From the NCBI RefSeq assembly GCF_049568105.1, contig NZ_CP145335.1:1488001-1552000 (forward strand): 64,000 nucleotides of DNA. The letters run 5' to 3'. The notes under the pieces are model-generated. The model did not search any database. It saw only the letters and a list, made by a program, of their open reading frames with translations, and was not told the DNA's origin. Positions 1 through 7,603 of the stretch are shown here, piece by piece. Made by a program: the position numbers and the translations under genes. The stretch comes from Salinisphaera sp049568105 (GTDB lineage Bacteria; Pseudomonadota; Gammaproteobacteria; Nevskiales; Salinisphaeraceae). Each line of letters begins with the position of its first letter. Position 1 is the stretch's first letter.

Positions 1-411
1 ACGGGCGCGGCATTGGCCGGGGCGATCATGGGTTTTCCGTTGATGGTGCGCCCGATCCGGCTCTCGCTCGAGGCGATCGATCTGCGTATCGAGTCGGCCG
101 CGGCCACGCTCGGCGCGCGGCCGGTACTGGTCTGGTTGACAGTGACCGTACCGCTGGCGCTGCCCGGGGTGATCGCGGGTCTGGTACTGGCTTTTGCCCG
201 CGCGCTGGGTGAGTTCGGCGCGACCATCACGTTTGCCTCGAATATCCCGGGCGAGACCCGAACGCTGCCGTTAGCGATTTACACCTTTATTCAGGTGCCG
301 GGCGGCGAGGCCCAGGCGGCGCAGCTGATCGTGATTTCGGTGGCGGTGTCGCTGTCGGCGCTGCTGGTGTCGGAGCTGATCGCTCGTCGCGTGAAACGGC
401 TACAGGCATGA
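1..411 (+). CDS. modB: Molybdate ABC transporter permease ModB (5' partial)
   Basis: Inner-membrane permease of the molybdate importer, which would pair with ModC and a periplasmic ModA that lies outside the window. The reading frame is open from base 1, so the N-terminus is missing and the Met at base 28 is internal. What remains is the C-terminal part: the cytoplasmic EAA loop (the segment with AAATLGARPV) that contacts the ATPase, then hydrophobic helices, the second containing FARALGEFGATITF, which is typical of ModB and CysT/W-type permeases. The stop overlaps the modC start by 4 bases (ATGA), so the two are translationally coupled. The ModC partner and the nearby molybdenum-cofactor genes support molybdate rather than sulfate as the substrate. 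Confidence 0.9.
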   Translation, partial: TGAALAGAIMGFPLMVRPIRLSLEAIDLRIESAAATLGARPVLVWLTVTVPLALPGVIAGLVLAFARALGEFGATITFASNIPGETRTLPLAIYTFIQVPGGEAQAAQLIVISVAVSLSALLVSELIARRVKRLQA

Positions 412-1517
412 GTATTTCGCTAGATATCCGTATGCGCCAGGGCGATTTCGAGCTGGACTGTGCGCTGTCGACCGAACAACGCGTAGTGGGTCTATTCGGC
501 CCCTCGGGCGCCGGCAAGAGTTCGCTGCTGCGTGTGATCGCCGGGCTGGCGACGCCGGATAACGGTCACGTCGAGATCGCCGGGCGTCGGGTCTTCGACA
601 GCGCCACCGGGCTCAATCTGCCGGCGCATCGGCGGCGGATCGGCTATGTGTTCCAGCAGGCGCGGCTGTTTCCGCACTTCAATGTGCGGCACAACTTAGC
701 CTATGGCGGCTGGTTCGCTCGCCGCAGGCCTAGTCGTGCGCGCTTCGAGCAAGTCGTCGAGATGCTGGATATCGGCGATCTGCTGACGCGCCGTACGGCA
801 GGGCTGTCCGGCGGTGAAGCCCAGCGGGTAGCGATCGGCCGGGCGCTGCTGTCCGATCCCGATCTGTTGCTGCTCGATGAGCCTCTGGCCTCGCTGGATG
901 CGCCGCGCAAGCGTGAGGTGCTGCCCTATATCGAGCGTCTGAGTGCAGAAAGCGCGCTGCCGATCGTGTTCGTTAGCCACCAGCTCGACGAGCTACTGCG
1001 GCTGGCCAATCGATACGTTGCCGCAGTACGCAACGGTCGGATCGCGTTTTCTGGGCCAACCGCTGAATTTTTGGCACGCCCCGATCTGCTGGGCCAGGAG
1101 TCCGGGCCCCAGGCCGGCGTGTTATTGAATGTGCATATCGCCGGCCACGATCCCGAGCATGGCTTGAGCGTGCTGGCCTGCGATCACCAGCGTTTGTTCG
1201 TTCCCCAGCTCGATGACCATGCGATCGGCGAAGCCGTGACCGTGCATGTCCGGGCGCGTGACGTAATCCTGGCGCGCCGGCCGCTGGATCAGACCAGTGC
1301 CCTCAATCAACTGGCCGGTACCGTGGTCGATGTACATCCAGACGACAACAACTATGCCGTGGACGTGGTGCTCGACGTCGACGGCCAGCGCCTGGATGCC
1401 CGAATCACACGGCGTTCGGCGGCAGCCCTCCAGCCCCAGCCAGGCCAGCGCATGGTCGCCATGATCAAATCGCTGGCGCTGGCCGAACAGGCCTGGCAGC
1501 GGCTGGATAATCTTTGA
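408..1517 (+). CDS. modC: Molybdate ABC transporter ATP-binding protein ModC
   Basis: Cytoplasmic ATPase that powers molybdate import. The 369-residue protein has a Walker A loop (GPSGAGKSS, about residues 31-39), Q-loop region (YVFQQARLFPH), ABC signature LSGGEAQRVAIGRALL and Walker B LLLLDEPLASLD, then the switch histidine in FVSHQLDEL. The last roughly 130 residues form the MOP (molybdopterin-binding-like) regulatory domain, and LNQLAGTVVDVHPDD is characteristic. Length matches ModC (about 350-370). It starts inside the modB stop codon. No gene follows on this strand for about 9 kb, so it ends the mod operon. Confidence 0.95.
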   Translation: MSISLDIRMRQGDFELDCALSTEQRVVGLFGPSGAGKSSLLRVIAGLATPDNGHVEIAGRRVFDSATGLNLPAHRRRIGYVFQQARLFPHFNVRHNLAYGGWFARRRPSRARFEQVVEMLDIGDLLTRRTAGLSGGEAQRVAIGRALLSDPDLLLLDEPLASLDAPRKREVLPYIERLSAESALPIVFVSHQLDELLRLANRYVAAVRNGRIAFSGPTAEFLARPDLLGQESGPQAGVLLNVHIAGHDPEHGLSVLACDHQRLFVPQLDDHAIGEAVTVHVRARDVILARRPLDQTSALNQLAGTVVDVHPDDNNYAVDVVLDVDGQRLDARITRRSAAALQPQPGQRMVAMIKSLALAEQAWQRLDNL

Positions 1518-2220
1518 GGCCAACTCAAGCCCAAGGGCATGCCGTAGGCGCTCGTGGGCCAAGCGCAGCCACGGCCTAGGGTTCGTTAAGCTGTCATATG
1601 CGCGCCATATTGGTGATCGCCCATCGTGTTCGGCAAGGGACGAGTCGCCGGCGCTGGGCGTGCCACTTGCAGCATCGCCAGACGCTCGAGGTGCATTGGT
1701 ATAGGCGCCCACGGGAAGATGCGAGCGCTGGGATGGGGCACGGCGGTAATCTAGCGTCGTCGCGCTTACGCTGGGTATTGCGACGCTAGGCTTGCCACGC
1801 CGTGTCTTGTCGCCATTGTGATTTTCAGCAGTCGCCAGGCAGGACTTGCAGACCTCTTTCATCGGTCTTGGCCACGATAGTGCCCGGGCCGAATTGCCGC
1901 CCACGGCTTATCAATCGGCCCATGTTGTGAGCGAGCGCGTACCCGCTACGCCAGTGGGGTGGCCCGGTTGGGCAGTGGCCCGGCCCGTTTGCCTATCACA
2001 GCAGTCCGCCCACAAATCGTTGTGCACAAGTGACTGGCTGAAGTGGGCCGTCGCCGATGAGCGGCTATATCCAAGTCGAACGGCGCGCGGTAGGCGCGTA
2101 TCGCACGGTTACAGCGTGGCAGATCGATCCACGCTGCCGTGGCAATGGCGTGCGTGTGGCAAGGGGCTGGGTAGTCGGTGACGCTGGATCGAGCCGGGCG
2201 CGCTCGGATTGGGCCGACAT
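1518..2220 (+). other. Non-coding stretch after modC
   Basis: About 700 bases between convergent modC and the minus-strand PQQ dehydrogenase. Open frames here are short, overlap each other and resemble no family I recognise. I see no tRNA, no clear promoter and no good terminator for modC. The only clear element is the minus-strand terminator that follows at 2221-2246. Confidence 0.5.
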
Positions 2221-2246
2221 AAAAAAGGCGGATCCAAAGATCCGCC
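2221..2246 (-). terminator. Rho-independent terminator of the PQQ dehydrogenase operon
   Basis: Perfect 8-bp stem (ggcggatc / gatccgcc, 2227-2234 and 2239-2246) with a 4-base loop. On the minus strand it is followed by six T (2226-2221). It lies 25 bases beyond the stop of the minus-strand dehydrogenase gene. Confidence 0.9.
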
Positions 2247-2271
2247 CTTGTTTCGCTGATGCAGGAACGCC

Positions 2272-4503
2272 TTACTGGCTATCCTGGTCCTGGTCCTGGT
2301 CCTGGTCCTGGTCCTGGTCCTGGTCCTGGTCCTGGTCCTGGTCCTCGGACTGATCCCCGGACTGATCCCCGGACTGATCCCCGGACTGATCCCCGGACTG
2401 ATCCCCGGACTGATCTTCCGACTGATCTTCCGACTGATCTTCGCCCCCCTTCTTGGGCAGGGCATAGACCACCAGCTGGTCGCCAACCTGGTCCTTGAGG
2501 ATGGTGTTGCCGCCGGAAACGAAGGCGATGTACTCGCGGCCCTTGTACTCATAGACCGAGGGATTGGCCACGACCGGTGCTTCGGCCTGGTCGGACCAAA
2601 GTTCCTTGCCGTCCTTGAGCGAGTAGGCCCGGACCTTGGAGTCCATCGAAGCGCCGATGAAGATCACACCGCCCGCGGTCACGGCCGAGCCGCCGATGGT
2701 CGGCGAGCCCCAGCTGTCCGGCATGAAGAAGCCGTACTGCTGCGTAGCGCCGACCGGACGCCGCCATTTCACGTCGCCGGTATGCATGTCGATGGCCACC
2801 AGCTCGCCATACGGCGGTTTCCAGCAGGGCATGCCGAGCCAGTTGCGGGCGACCTTGAGGCGCATGCCGTAGGGCGCGCCGGTCTGCGGCGAAAAGCCAA
2901 CTTCGTTGCCGGAGCCGGTATTGGCTTTTTTGTAGTCTTCGCGGTTGTAGAGTTTCACGTACTGCACGATGTGCGAGACGTTGACCACCGCGGTCTGGCT
3001 TTCGGGGTCGAACGATACACCGCCCCACTGCACGCCGCCGGCGCTATCCGGATAGGTCAGAGCACCTTCACCCTTGGTGGTCGGCGGGGTATACATGCCG
3101 CGATAGTCGAGCTTGTTCCATAGTCGCGAGCACTGGCCGGCACCGACTGCGTCTGCCAGCTTCCAGACATCCGGCTTCTTGGACTGGTCGAGCAGCGGCT
3201 TGGGCTTGGTCGGGAACGGCTGGGTCGGCGAGAGTTTTTCGCCCTTGACCGAACCATCGCCCTGCGGCACCGGACGCTCTTCGATCGGCCAGACGTCCTT
3301 GCCGGTCCGGCGATTGACCACGAACAAAAAGCCCATCTTGGTCGACTGGACCAGAGCCGGAATGTCCTTGCCGTCGACGGTGATGTTCATCAGCGTCGGC
3401 GCAGCGTTGATGTCGTAATCCCAGACGTCGTGGTGGACCCACTGGCGCGACCATACGACCTTGCCGGTATCGACATCCAACGCGGTGGTGGAGGTCGCCA
3501 GCGGCGCTTTCTCGGTGCGGTTGCCACCCCAGTAGTTCGGCGACGGCGAGGACACCGGCACGTAGACCAGGCCCAGCTTCTTGTCGATCGACATCCCGGT
3601 CCAGACGTTGGCGGTGCCGCTCTTCTGGCGCATCTCCGGGCTCAGCGCGTTGAACGTCCATTCCTTTTTGCCGGTTCGGGCATTGATTGACCAGACCGTG
3701 CCGGGCGGGGCCTGTTCGAAGGCCCAGTCCTTGCCGGCCCAGCCGAGGATCAGATGATCGCCGACCACGGTCGGCGGCTGCAGCAACGACAACGGCCACT
3801 TGTTATGGGTGTTGTTCCACTGGTTGACGTCGAGCACGCCGTTGTCGGCGAAATCACGGCATTTCTGTCCAGTGTCGGCATCGAGCGCATACAGACGGGC
3901 ATCCATGGTGCCCATGTAGACGATCTTCTGGCAGGACTCGTTCGGCTTCGGGTCGTCAGCGGCCCAGTAGGCCACGCCACGGTTTTTCAGGGCCGGCTGG
4001 GTGAGCGGCTTGAGCGAGCTCTTGGTATTGAAGCTCCATTTTTCTTTGCCGGTGGCCGGGTTCAGCGCGATCAGACGATAGAACGGCGTGCCGATATAGA
4101 TCGTGTCGTTGGCGAACACCGGGGTGGCCGACCAGACCGAGGCTGGCTTGTCGCCGCTGCCGTCCGACATATCGCCGGTATGAAAGCTCCAGGCTTTTTT
4201 CAGCTGGCCGACGTTGTCGGCGTTGATCTGATCGAGCGGGCTGTACTTCTGGGCGCTCAGCTGGCCGTGGAAGGTATCCCAGTCGGAGGTGTCGGGGGTG
4301 AGCGAGGTTACCCCGGTATCCGACTGGGCACTCTTATCCGTGTCGGCGTTTTCAGAGGTGGTCTTCGAGGCGCTATCGGCGGCTGCGTCGTCGGCCGTCG
4401 ACTGGGCCCAGAGCGGGGCCGAAACGGTAGATAGGGCAAGTGCAGTCGCCACTGCGGCGCGCTGCACAACGGAAAAAGAAATAGTCATGGAAAAATTTCT
4501 CAT
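2272..4503 (-). CDS. Periplasmic PQQ-dependent dehydrogenase, SldA-like large subunit
   Basis: Probable periplasmic quinoprotein that oxidises a polyol or sugar and feeds electrons to ubiquinone. A signal peptide is visible (hydrophobic stretch around residues 9-33, cleavage after PLWAQ). A Ser/Thr/Asp-rich linker follows, then an eight-bladed propeller with repeated tryptophan-docking motifs (LDADTGQK, LDVDTGKVVW, IDMHTGDVKW) and HHDVWDYDINAAP, typical of the glucose/quinate/polyol dehydrogenase group. It lacks the N-terminal membrane domain of glucose dehydrogenase. Instead, a separate hydrophobic gene ends 9 bases upstream, the same layout and sizes as sldB-sldA. The last ~57 residues are a repeat-encoded acidic Asp/Gln/Ser tail not expected in the family. 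The substrate is not determined by sequence. An alternative start is Met6 (base 4488). Confidence 0.85.
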   Translation of the reverse strand: MRNFSMTISFSVVQRAAVATALALSTVSAPLWAQSTADDAAADSASKTTSENADTDKSAQSDTGVTSLTPDTSDWDTFHGQLSAQKYSPLDQINADNVGQLKKAWSFHTGDMSDGSGDKPASVWSATPVFANDTIYIGTPFYRLIALNPATGKEKWSFNTKSSLKPLTQPALKNRGVAYWAADDPKPNESCQKIVYMGTMDARLYALDADTGQKCRDFADNGVLDVNQWNNTHNKWPLSLLQPPTVVGDHLILGWAGKDWAFEQAPPGTVWSINARTGKKEWTFNALSPEMRQKSGTANVWTGMSIDKKLGLVYVPVSSPSPNYWGGNRTEKAPLATSTTALDVDTGKVVWSRQWVHHDVWDYDINAAPTLMNITVDGKDIPALVQSTKMGFLFVVNRRTGKDVWPIEERPVPQGDGSVKGEKLSPTQPFPTKPKPLLDQSKKPDVWKLADAVGAGQCSRLWNKLDYRGMYTPPTTKGEGALTYPDSAGGVQWGGVSFDPESQTAVVNVSHIVQYVKLYNREDYKKANTGSGNEVGFSPQTGAPYGMRLKVARNWLGMPCWKPPYGELVAIDMHTGDVKWRRPVGATQQYGFFMPDSWGSPTIGGSAVTAGGVIFIGASMDSKVRAYSLKDGKELWSDQAEAPVVANPSVYEYKGREYIAFVSGGNTILKDQVGDQLVVYALPKKGGEDQSEDQSEDQSGDQSGDQSGDQSGDQSGDQSEDQDQDQDQDQDQDQDQDQDQDSQ
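2284..2343. repeat. Hexanucleotide tandem repeat, 10 units (Asp-Gln tail)
   Basis: Ten uninterrupted copies of ctggtc on the plus strand. Read on the minus strand as GAC CAG they encode (Asp-Gln)x10 near the C-terminus of the PQQ dehydrogenase. The unit is a multiple of three, so copy-number change by slippage would lengthen or shorten the tail without a frameshift. Confidence 0.97.
2347..2442. repeat. 12-bp tandem repeat, 8 units (Gly/Glu-Asp-Gln-Ser)
   Basis: Eight 12-base units of the type ctgatccccgga or ctgatcttccga, adjoining the hexanucleotide array. On the minus strand they encode three EDQS units followed by five GDQS units in the dehydrogenase tail. The two sub-variants differ at the Gly/Glu codon and are blocked together, as expected from recent unit duplication. 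Confidence 0.95.
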
Positions 4504-4512
4504 GGCAAGGAC

Positions 4513-4863
4513 TCAATAAGCGGCGCGGGAAGACAGCATATCGATGAGTAGGCCGACGAAGCCGACCGCCATCGCGATACAGACCCACCACTCCTGCAGC
4601 AGCACCCCGGCGAACGCATTGCCTGCGAGACCGATCAGAATGACGAGCCGCAGTACGATACGGCCCGCACGACTGTCTACACCGGTCAACAGCAAAGCCA
4701 GTACGGCAACGATCGCACTGACTGCAACGGGAGCGAGTGCACCGATTGTACCGGTCACACCGGTCAAAGGCGTGAAATAGGCATACAAGGCTAAAGCAAG
4801 CCCGGCCAGCGCGCTCGCGACGAGCAGGATGATACCCGCTCTGGAAGAAGACGATTTTGGCAT
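4513..4863 (-). CDS. Small four-helix membrane protein, SldB-like subunit
   Basis: 116-residue, very hydrophobic protein with about four transmembrane segments (roughly residues 9-29, 40-61, 69-87 and 93-111) and a short polar N-terminus. It has no recognisable catalytic motif. It lies 9 bases upstream of the periplasmic PQQ dehydrogenase on the same strand, as sldB (about 126 residues) lies upstream of sldA in acetic-acid bacteria. It resembles the N-terminal membrane domain of fused PQQ glucose dehydrogenases, so the likely job is to anchor the dehydrogenase and perhaps bind ubiquinone. The pairing comes from context and hydrophobicity, not from recognised sequence identity. Confidence 0.7.
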   Translation of the reverse strand: MPKSSSSRAGIILLVASALAGLALALYAYFTPLTGVTGTIGALAPVAVSAIVAVLALLLTGVDSRAGRIVLRLVILIGLAGNAFAGVLLQEWWVCIAMAVGFVGLLIDMLSSRAAY

Positions 4864-5674
4864 GTGATTTAAGAATACTCTCTCGGGTCTAGCACAGACC
4901 CGCGCCGGGCCTACGGCCGCGATCGAACGAATGGATAGCGCTTACGACAAAAAACGCCGAGTGACAACTGAGCAATTAGTTGTATATGCCATTATATGCG
5001 ATAAATACGATCTGTCACCGTCGGGCAGCGTTCTAAGCTCGCGACACGCAGCCCCCCAGGGCCCGGCTCGAACTGTGCTCGCACACGAGATGGATCGAGC
5101 CGCGAAGGGGGCAAGCGGCGCCCATCATCCCCGGGCGTGCCGATGATTCGGTCGTTGGCGTTACGGCCGTCGGCAGGCGCGAGGTACGATGACCGCCCGG
5201 ACGCCCGGGCGCCGACAACCATTTTAAAATTACCGGAAAGCGTTCGGAAGCAGAGCAGCCTGCGGGCAGCCTATTCGGGCCGCCGCGGCGTATTTCCGAG
5301 ACCGGATCGGACCCAGCTGTATTCGGCGCTGCAGAGAAAGGCTGCGCGTTTGTGTTTGCCAGTGTGCGATATGCCTTCGCTGTGTTGTGAGTCGCGCAGC
5401 AGCAACGCATGCGATCGCTGTCGTATGGCCCGTTGGCACAGGCTTGCTGCGTCAGGCCTGGCCCTGACGCCGATTAGCCAGCGCCTATCGTTGAGGCCTC
5501 CGAGCAGGGGCCCGGCGCTGTGTTGATGTCTGGAGCGCGTCCGTTAAAGACCGGCCAGCGATCATCCGAAGAGGCAGGCTTTGACGTCGAACGGTCATGC
5601 AGCGTTCGTTTGGACTGCGGTTATAGCCCGGCAGCCATGGCCTGCCGCATCGCAGCGTTTAAAGAACCCAACCC
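4864..5674 (+). other. Non-coding stretch upstream of the dehydrogenase operon
   Basis: About 0.8 kb with no frame that looks like a real protein. The part next to 4864 should hold the minus-strand promoter of the dehydrogenase operon; an AT-richer segment at about 4950-5020 is the best place to look, but I cannot assign -35/-10 boxes. The end of the gap holds a copy of the dispersed repeat (5675-5868). Confidence 0.45.
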
Positions 5675-5868
5675 GCGCGAGCCGCGTTGCCGGTCTCGAT
5701 CAAGGCTGGTAACGCAGCCTGATGCGATTTGGGGCGCCCCCTTCGTAACATCGGTTGTTTGGCCGCAACCCAGCGTAGCCGCTCATTAATGTTGCGCAAC
5801 GACGCCGCACTTGCAGTATTGCGGTTTGCCGCCCAACAGCCCCGCAAACCGCTCTGGGCACGGACTCG
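5675..5868. repeat. Dispersed intergenic repeat, copy 1 (degenerate)
   Basis: Diverged copy of a repeat also at about 9041-9270 and 46958-47198. Shared blocks in the same order: a gcgcgagccgc-like block, tctcgatcaagg, tgatgcgatttgggg, cttcgtaacatcggttgtttggc, a cagcgtagccgctcat-like block, a run near ttgccgcccaacagcc, and gcacggactcgc. It ends just short of the moaC-moaB stop codon. Boundaries are approximate, and the frames do not stay open across the copies, so it is not a conserved gene. Confidence 0.7.
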
Positions 5869-5873
5869 CGGCC

Positions 5874-6791
5874 CTAGCGTCCGCTGGCGAATCGCTGATG
5901 AATCTCGAGTATATGGACGATGCTCGGCAACAAGGCGGCCAGGGTCTCTTCGGATCCGGTACGGCTGCCGGGGAAGGTCAGCACCAGGCTGTTGCCGATG
6001 AAACCCGAGACGCCGCGCGATAGCACGGCATAGGGGCTACGTTTCTGGCCGAAAGCCCGCGCGGTTTCCATCAGCCCGGGCATGGGGGTGGTCAACTTGG
6101 GCTCGACGGTTTCTACGACTTTGTCCTTCGGCCCGATGCCGGTCCCGCCTACGGTCACGATCAGCGGTGTATGGGCGGCCACGGCCGCATCCACCGTTTC
6201 GCCGACCGCCTGCGGATCGTCGCCGAGCAGTCGGTAGTCCACCGGGTCGAAGCCGGCGCCGATCAGTCCGTCGGCGACCTGGCGGCCCGCGGTATCCGGT
6301 TTGTGGCCGTCGAAGACCGGGTCGGACACCATGACGACAGTCGCGGCCAATGGGGCCTCGAGCCGGCGCGAGTAGTGGCTCTTGCCGCCGGTCTTGTCTA
6401 GCAGGTGGGTGTTGCCGATCGACAGCGCTTCAGGCTCGGCATAGGGCTTGAGCATGTCGTAGAGGGTCAGCGCGGCCATGCTGGCAGCGGTCAGGGCCTC
6501 CATTTCGACCCCGGTCGGGCCGATGGTATGGACCTCGGCCTCGATCGCGACATGGTCGGCCTCGATCGAAAAATGCACTTCGGCAGCATGGATGGGTAGC
6601 GGATGGCACAGCGGCAATAGTTCGTCGGTGCGCTTGGCCGCCAGAATACCGGCAATCCGGGCGCTGGCCTGCGGGTCGCCTTTTTCGGTATCGCGTGCCG
6701 CGATGCGCTCCAGGCAGTCGGCCGGGGCATAGAAGCGGGCAGCGGCATGCGCCGAGCGCAGTGTATCGGGTTTCATGCCGACGTTTTTCAC
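5874..6791 (-). CDS. moaCB: Fused MoaC-MoaB molybdenum cofactor biosynthesis protein
   Basis: Two Moco enzymes in one chain. Residues about 1-150 are MoaC (cyclic pyranopterin monophosphate synthase), with KRTDELLPLCHPLP, GVEMEALTAAS and the DKTGGKS end. Residues about 155-305 are MoaB/MogA-type (molybdopterin adenylyltransferase fold), with VTVGGTGIGPKD and SGFIGNSLVLTFPGS. I chose the GTG at 6791 because an AAGGAG ribosome site sits 8 bases upstream; a TTG at 6797 would be too close to it, and an ATG at 6776 is also possible. It follows the MoaD-MoaE fusion by 27 bases on the same strand, so the two probably form an operon. modBC at the window edge supplies the metal. Confidence 0.92.
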   Translation of the reverse strand: MKNVGMKPDTLRSAHAAARFYAPADCLERIAARDTEKGDPQASARIAGILAAKRTDELLPLCHPLPIHAAEVHFSIEADHVAIEAEVHTIGPTGVEMEALTAASMAALTLYDMLKPYAEPEALSIGNTHLLDKTGGKSHYSRRLEAPLAATVVMVSDPVFDGHKPDTAGRQVADGLIGAGFDPVDYRLLGDDPQAVGETVDAAVAAHTPLIVTVGGTGIGPKDKVVETVEPKLTTPMPGLMETARAFGQKRSPYAVLSRGVSGFIGNSLVLTFPGSRTGSEETLAALLPSIVHILEIHQRFASGR

Positions 6792-6818
6792 GAGCAAGAC
6801 TCCTTGGGATGTCGACGA

Positions 6819-7529
6819 TCAGCGCGGGCGCTCGGGGCGCGCGACTTCCGTGCCCTCGAGGTAGGCGCTGCTGCCGTCGCGATAGTGTTCGTTCTTCCAC
6901 ACGGCCACGCGGGCCTTGAGCTGTTCCAGGGCGTGCTCGGCGGCCTCGAATGCCGCACGCCGATGCACCGCGCGGACGACGACATACACGCTGACTGCGC
7001 CCAGCCCTAAACGCCCGGTGCGATGTTGCAGGCGACAGGCGCGGATATCGAAGGCCGCGAGGGTTTCGTGTTCGATGTCGGCCAGGGTACGGGCGGCCAG
7101 TGGGCCATAGGTCGAATAATCCATGGATTCGACTTCGCGGCCTTCGTTATTCAGGCGGACGGTGCCGCCAAACACCACCAGGGCGCCGCTTTGTTCGTCC
7201 TCGGTTTCGGCCATCAGCGCATCCAGATCCAACGGTGCTTCGGTCAGATGGGCGTCGTGATCAGTGGCTGACTGGCCACCGGAAACCGGCGGAATCAGCG
7301 CGATGGTATCGTCGTGGGTCAGCGGGGCATCCGGGGTGAGCAGGGCATCGCCGCGGGCACAGGCGGTACGCGATAACAGGCCGGCAGCATCGGGCCAGTG
7401 CACACGAGCCTGGTCCAGCAAATGGGCCGTCGTATGTGGCGGCTCGAGCTGTAGCGCCACGGTTTCGCCGCCCAAATGCTCGATAAGCGCCCCGTGGCAT
7501 TCCAGAGTAATGTTGAAGACGTCGGGCAT
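6819..7529 (-). CDS. moaX: Fused MoaD-MoaE (MoaX-type) molybdopterin synthase
   Basis: Single-chain molybdopterin synthase, which inserts two sulfurs into the cyclic pyranopterin. Residues 1-85 are MoaD, a ubiquitin-like sulfur carrier ending in the Gly84-Gly85 pair (PPVSGG) that must become a thiocarboxylate. Residues about 95-236 are MoaE, with LVVFGGTVR, the MoaE lysines in LKARVAVWKNEHYRDG (spaced 7 apart like E. coli Lys119 and Lys126) and an R-rich segment before them (VVVRAVHRR). A known parallel is M. tuberculosis MoaX, which is cut after the Gly-Gly to release MoaD. Here the residue after the pair is Gln86. It is co-oriented with the MoaC-MoaB fusion. No separate moaD or moaE is in the window. 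Confidence 0.92.
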   Translation of the reverse strand: MPDVFNITLECHGALIEHLGGETVALQLEPPHTTAHLLDQARVHWPDAAGLLSRTACARGDALLTPDAPLTHDDTIALIPPVSGGQSATDHDAHLTEAPLDLDALMAETEDEQSGALVVFGGTVRLNNEGREVESMDYSTYGPLAARTLADIEHETLAAFDIRACRLQHRTGRLGLGAVSVYVVVRAVHRRAAFEAAEHALEQLKARVAVWKNEHYRDGSSAYLEGTEVARPERPR

Positions 7530-7603
7530 GGTGGCGATCCGGCTGGTCGATGAAAGGCCTGGGCCGACAGGCTAGGCTGCGATGCGATGGTGCGCAATCG
7601 GGG

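Noticed and set aside
2259..2498. Pro/Gly and Asp/Thr repeat protein on the plus strand at the tandem repeats
   Set aside because: It is the reverse reading of the dehydrogenase tail repeats. It has no ribosome site or upstream context and exists only because repeat units stay open in every frame.
5659..5847. Similar small proteins encoded on the minus strand of the dispersed repeats (5659-5847, 8894-9193, 46526-47071)
   Set aside because: They share short peptide similarity (for example QPLFR..PQI.SG), but this is explained by DNA similarity: the frames differ in length, drift in and out of register, and lack ribosome sites. A structural or mobile role fits better than a protein.
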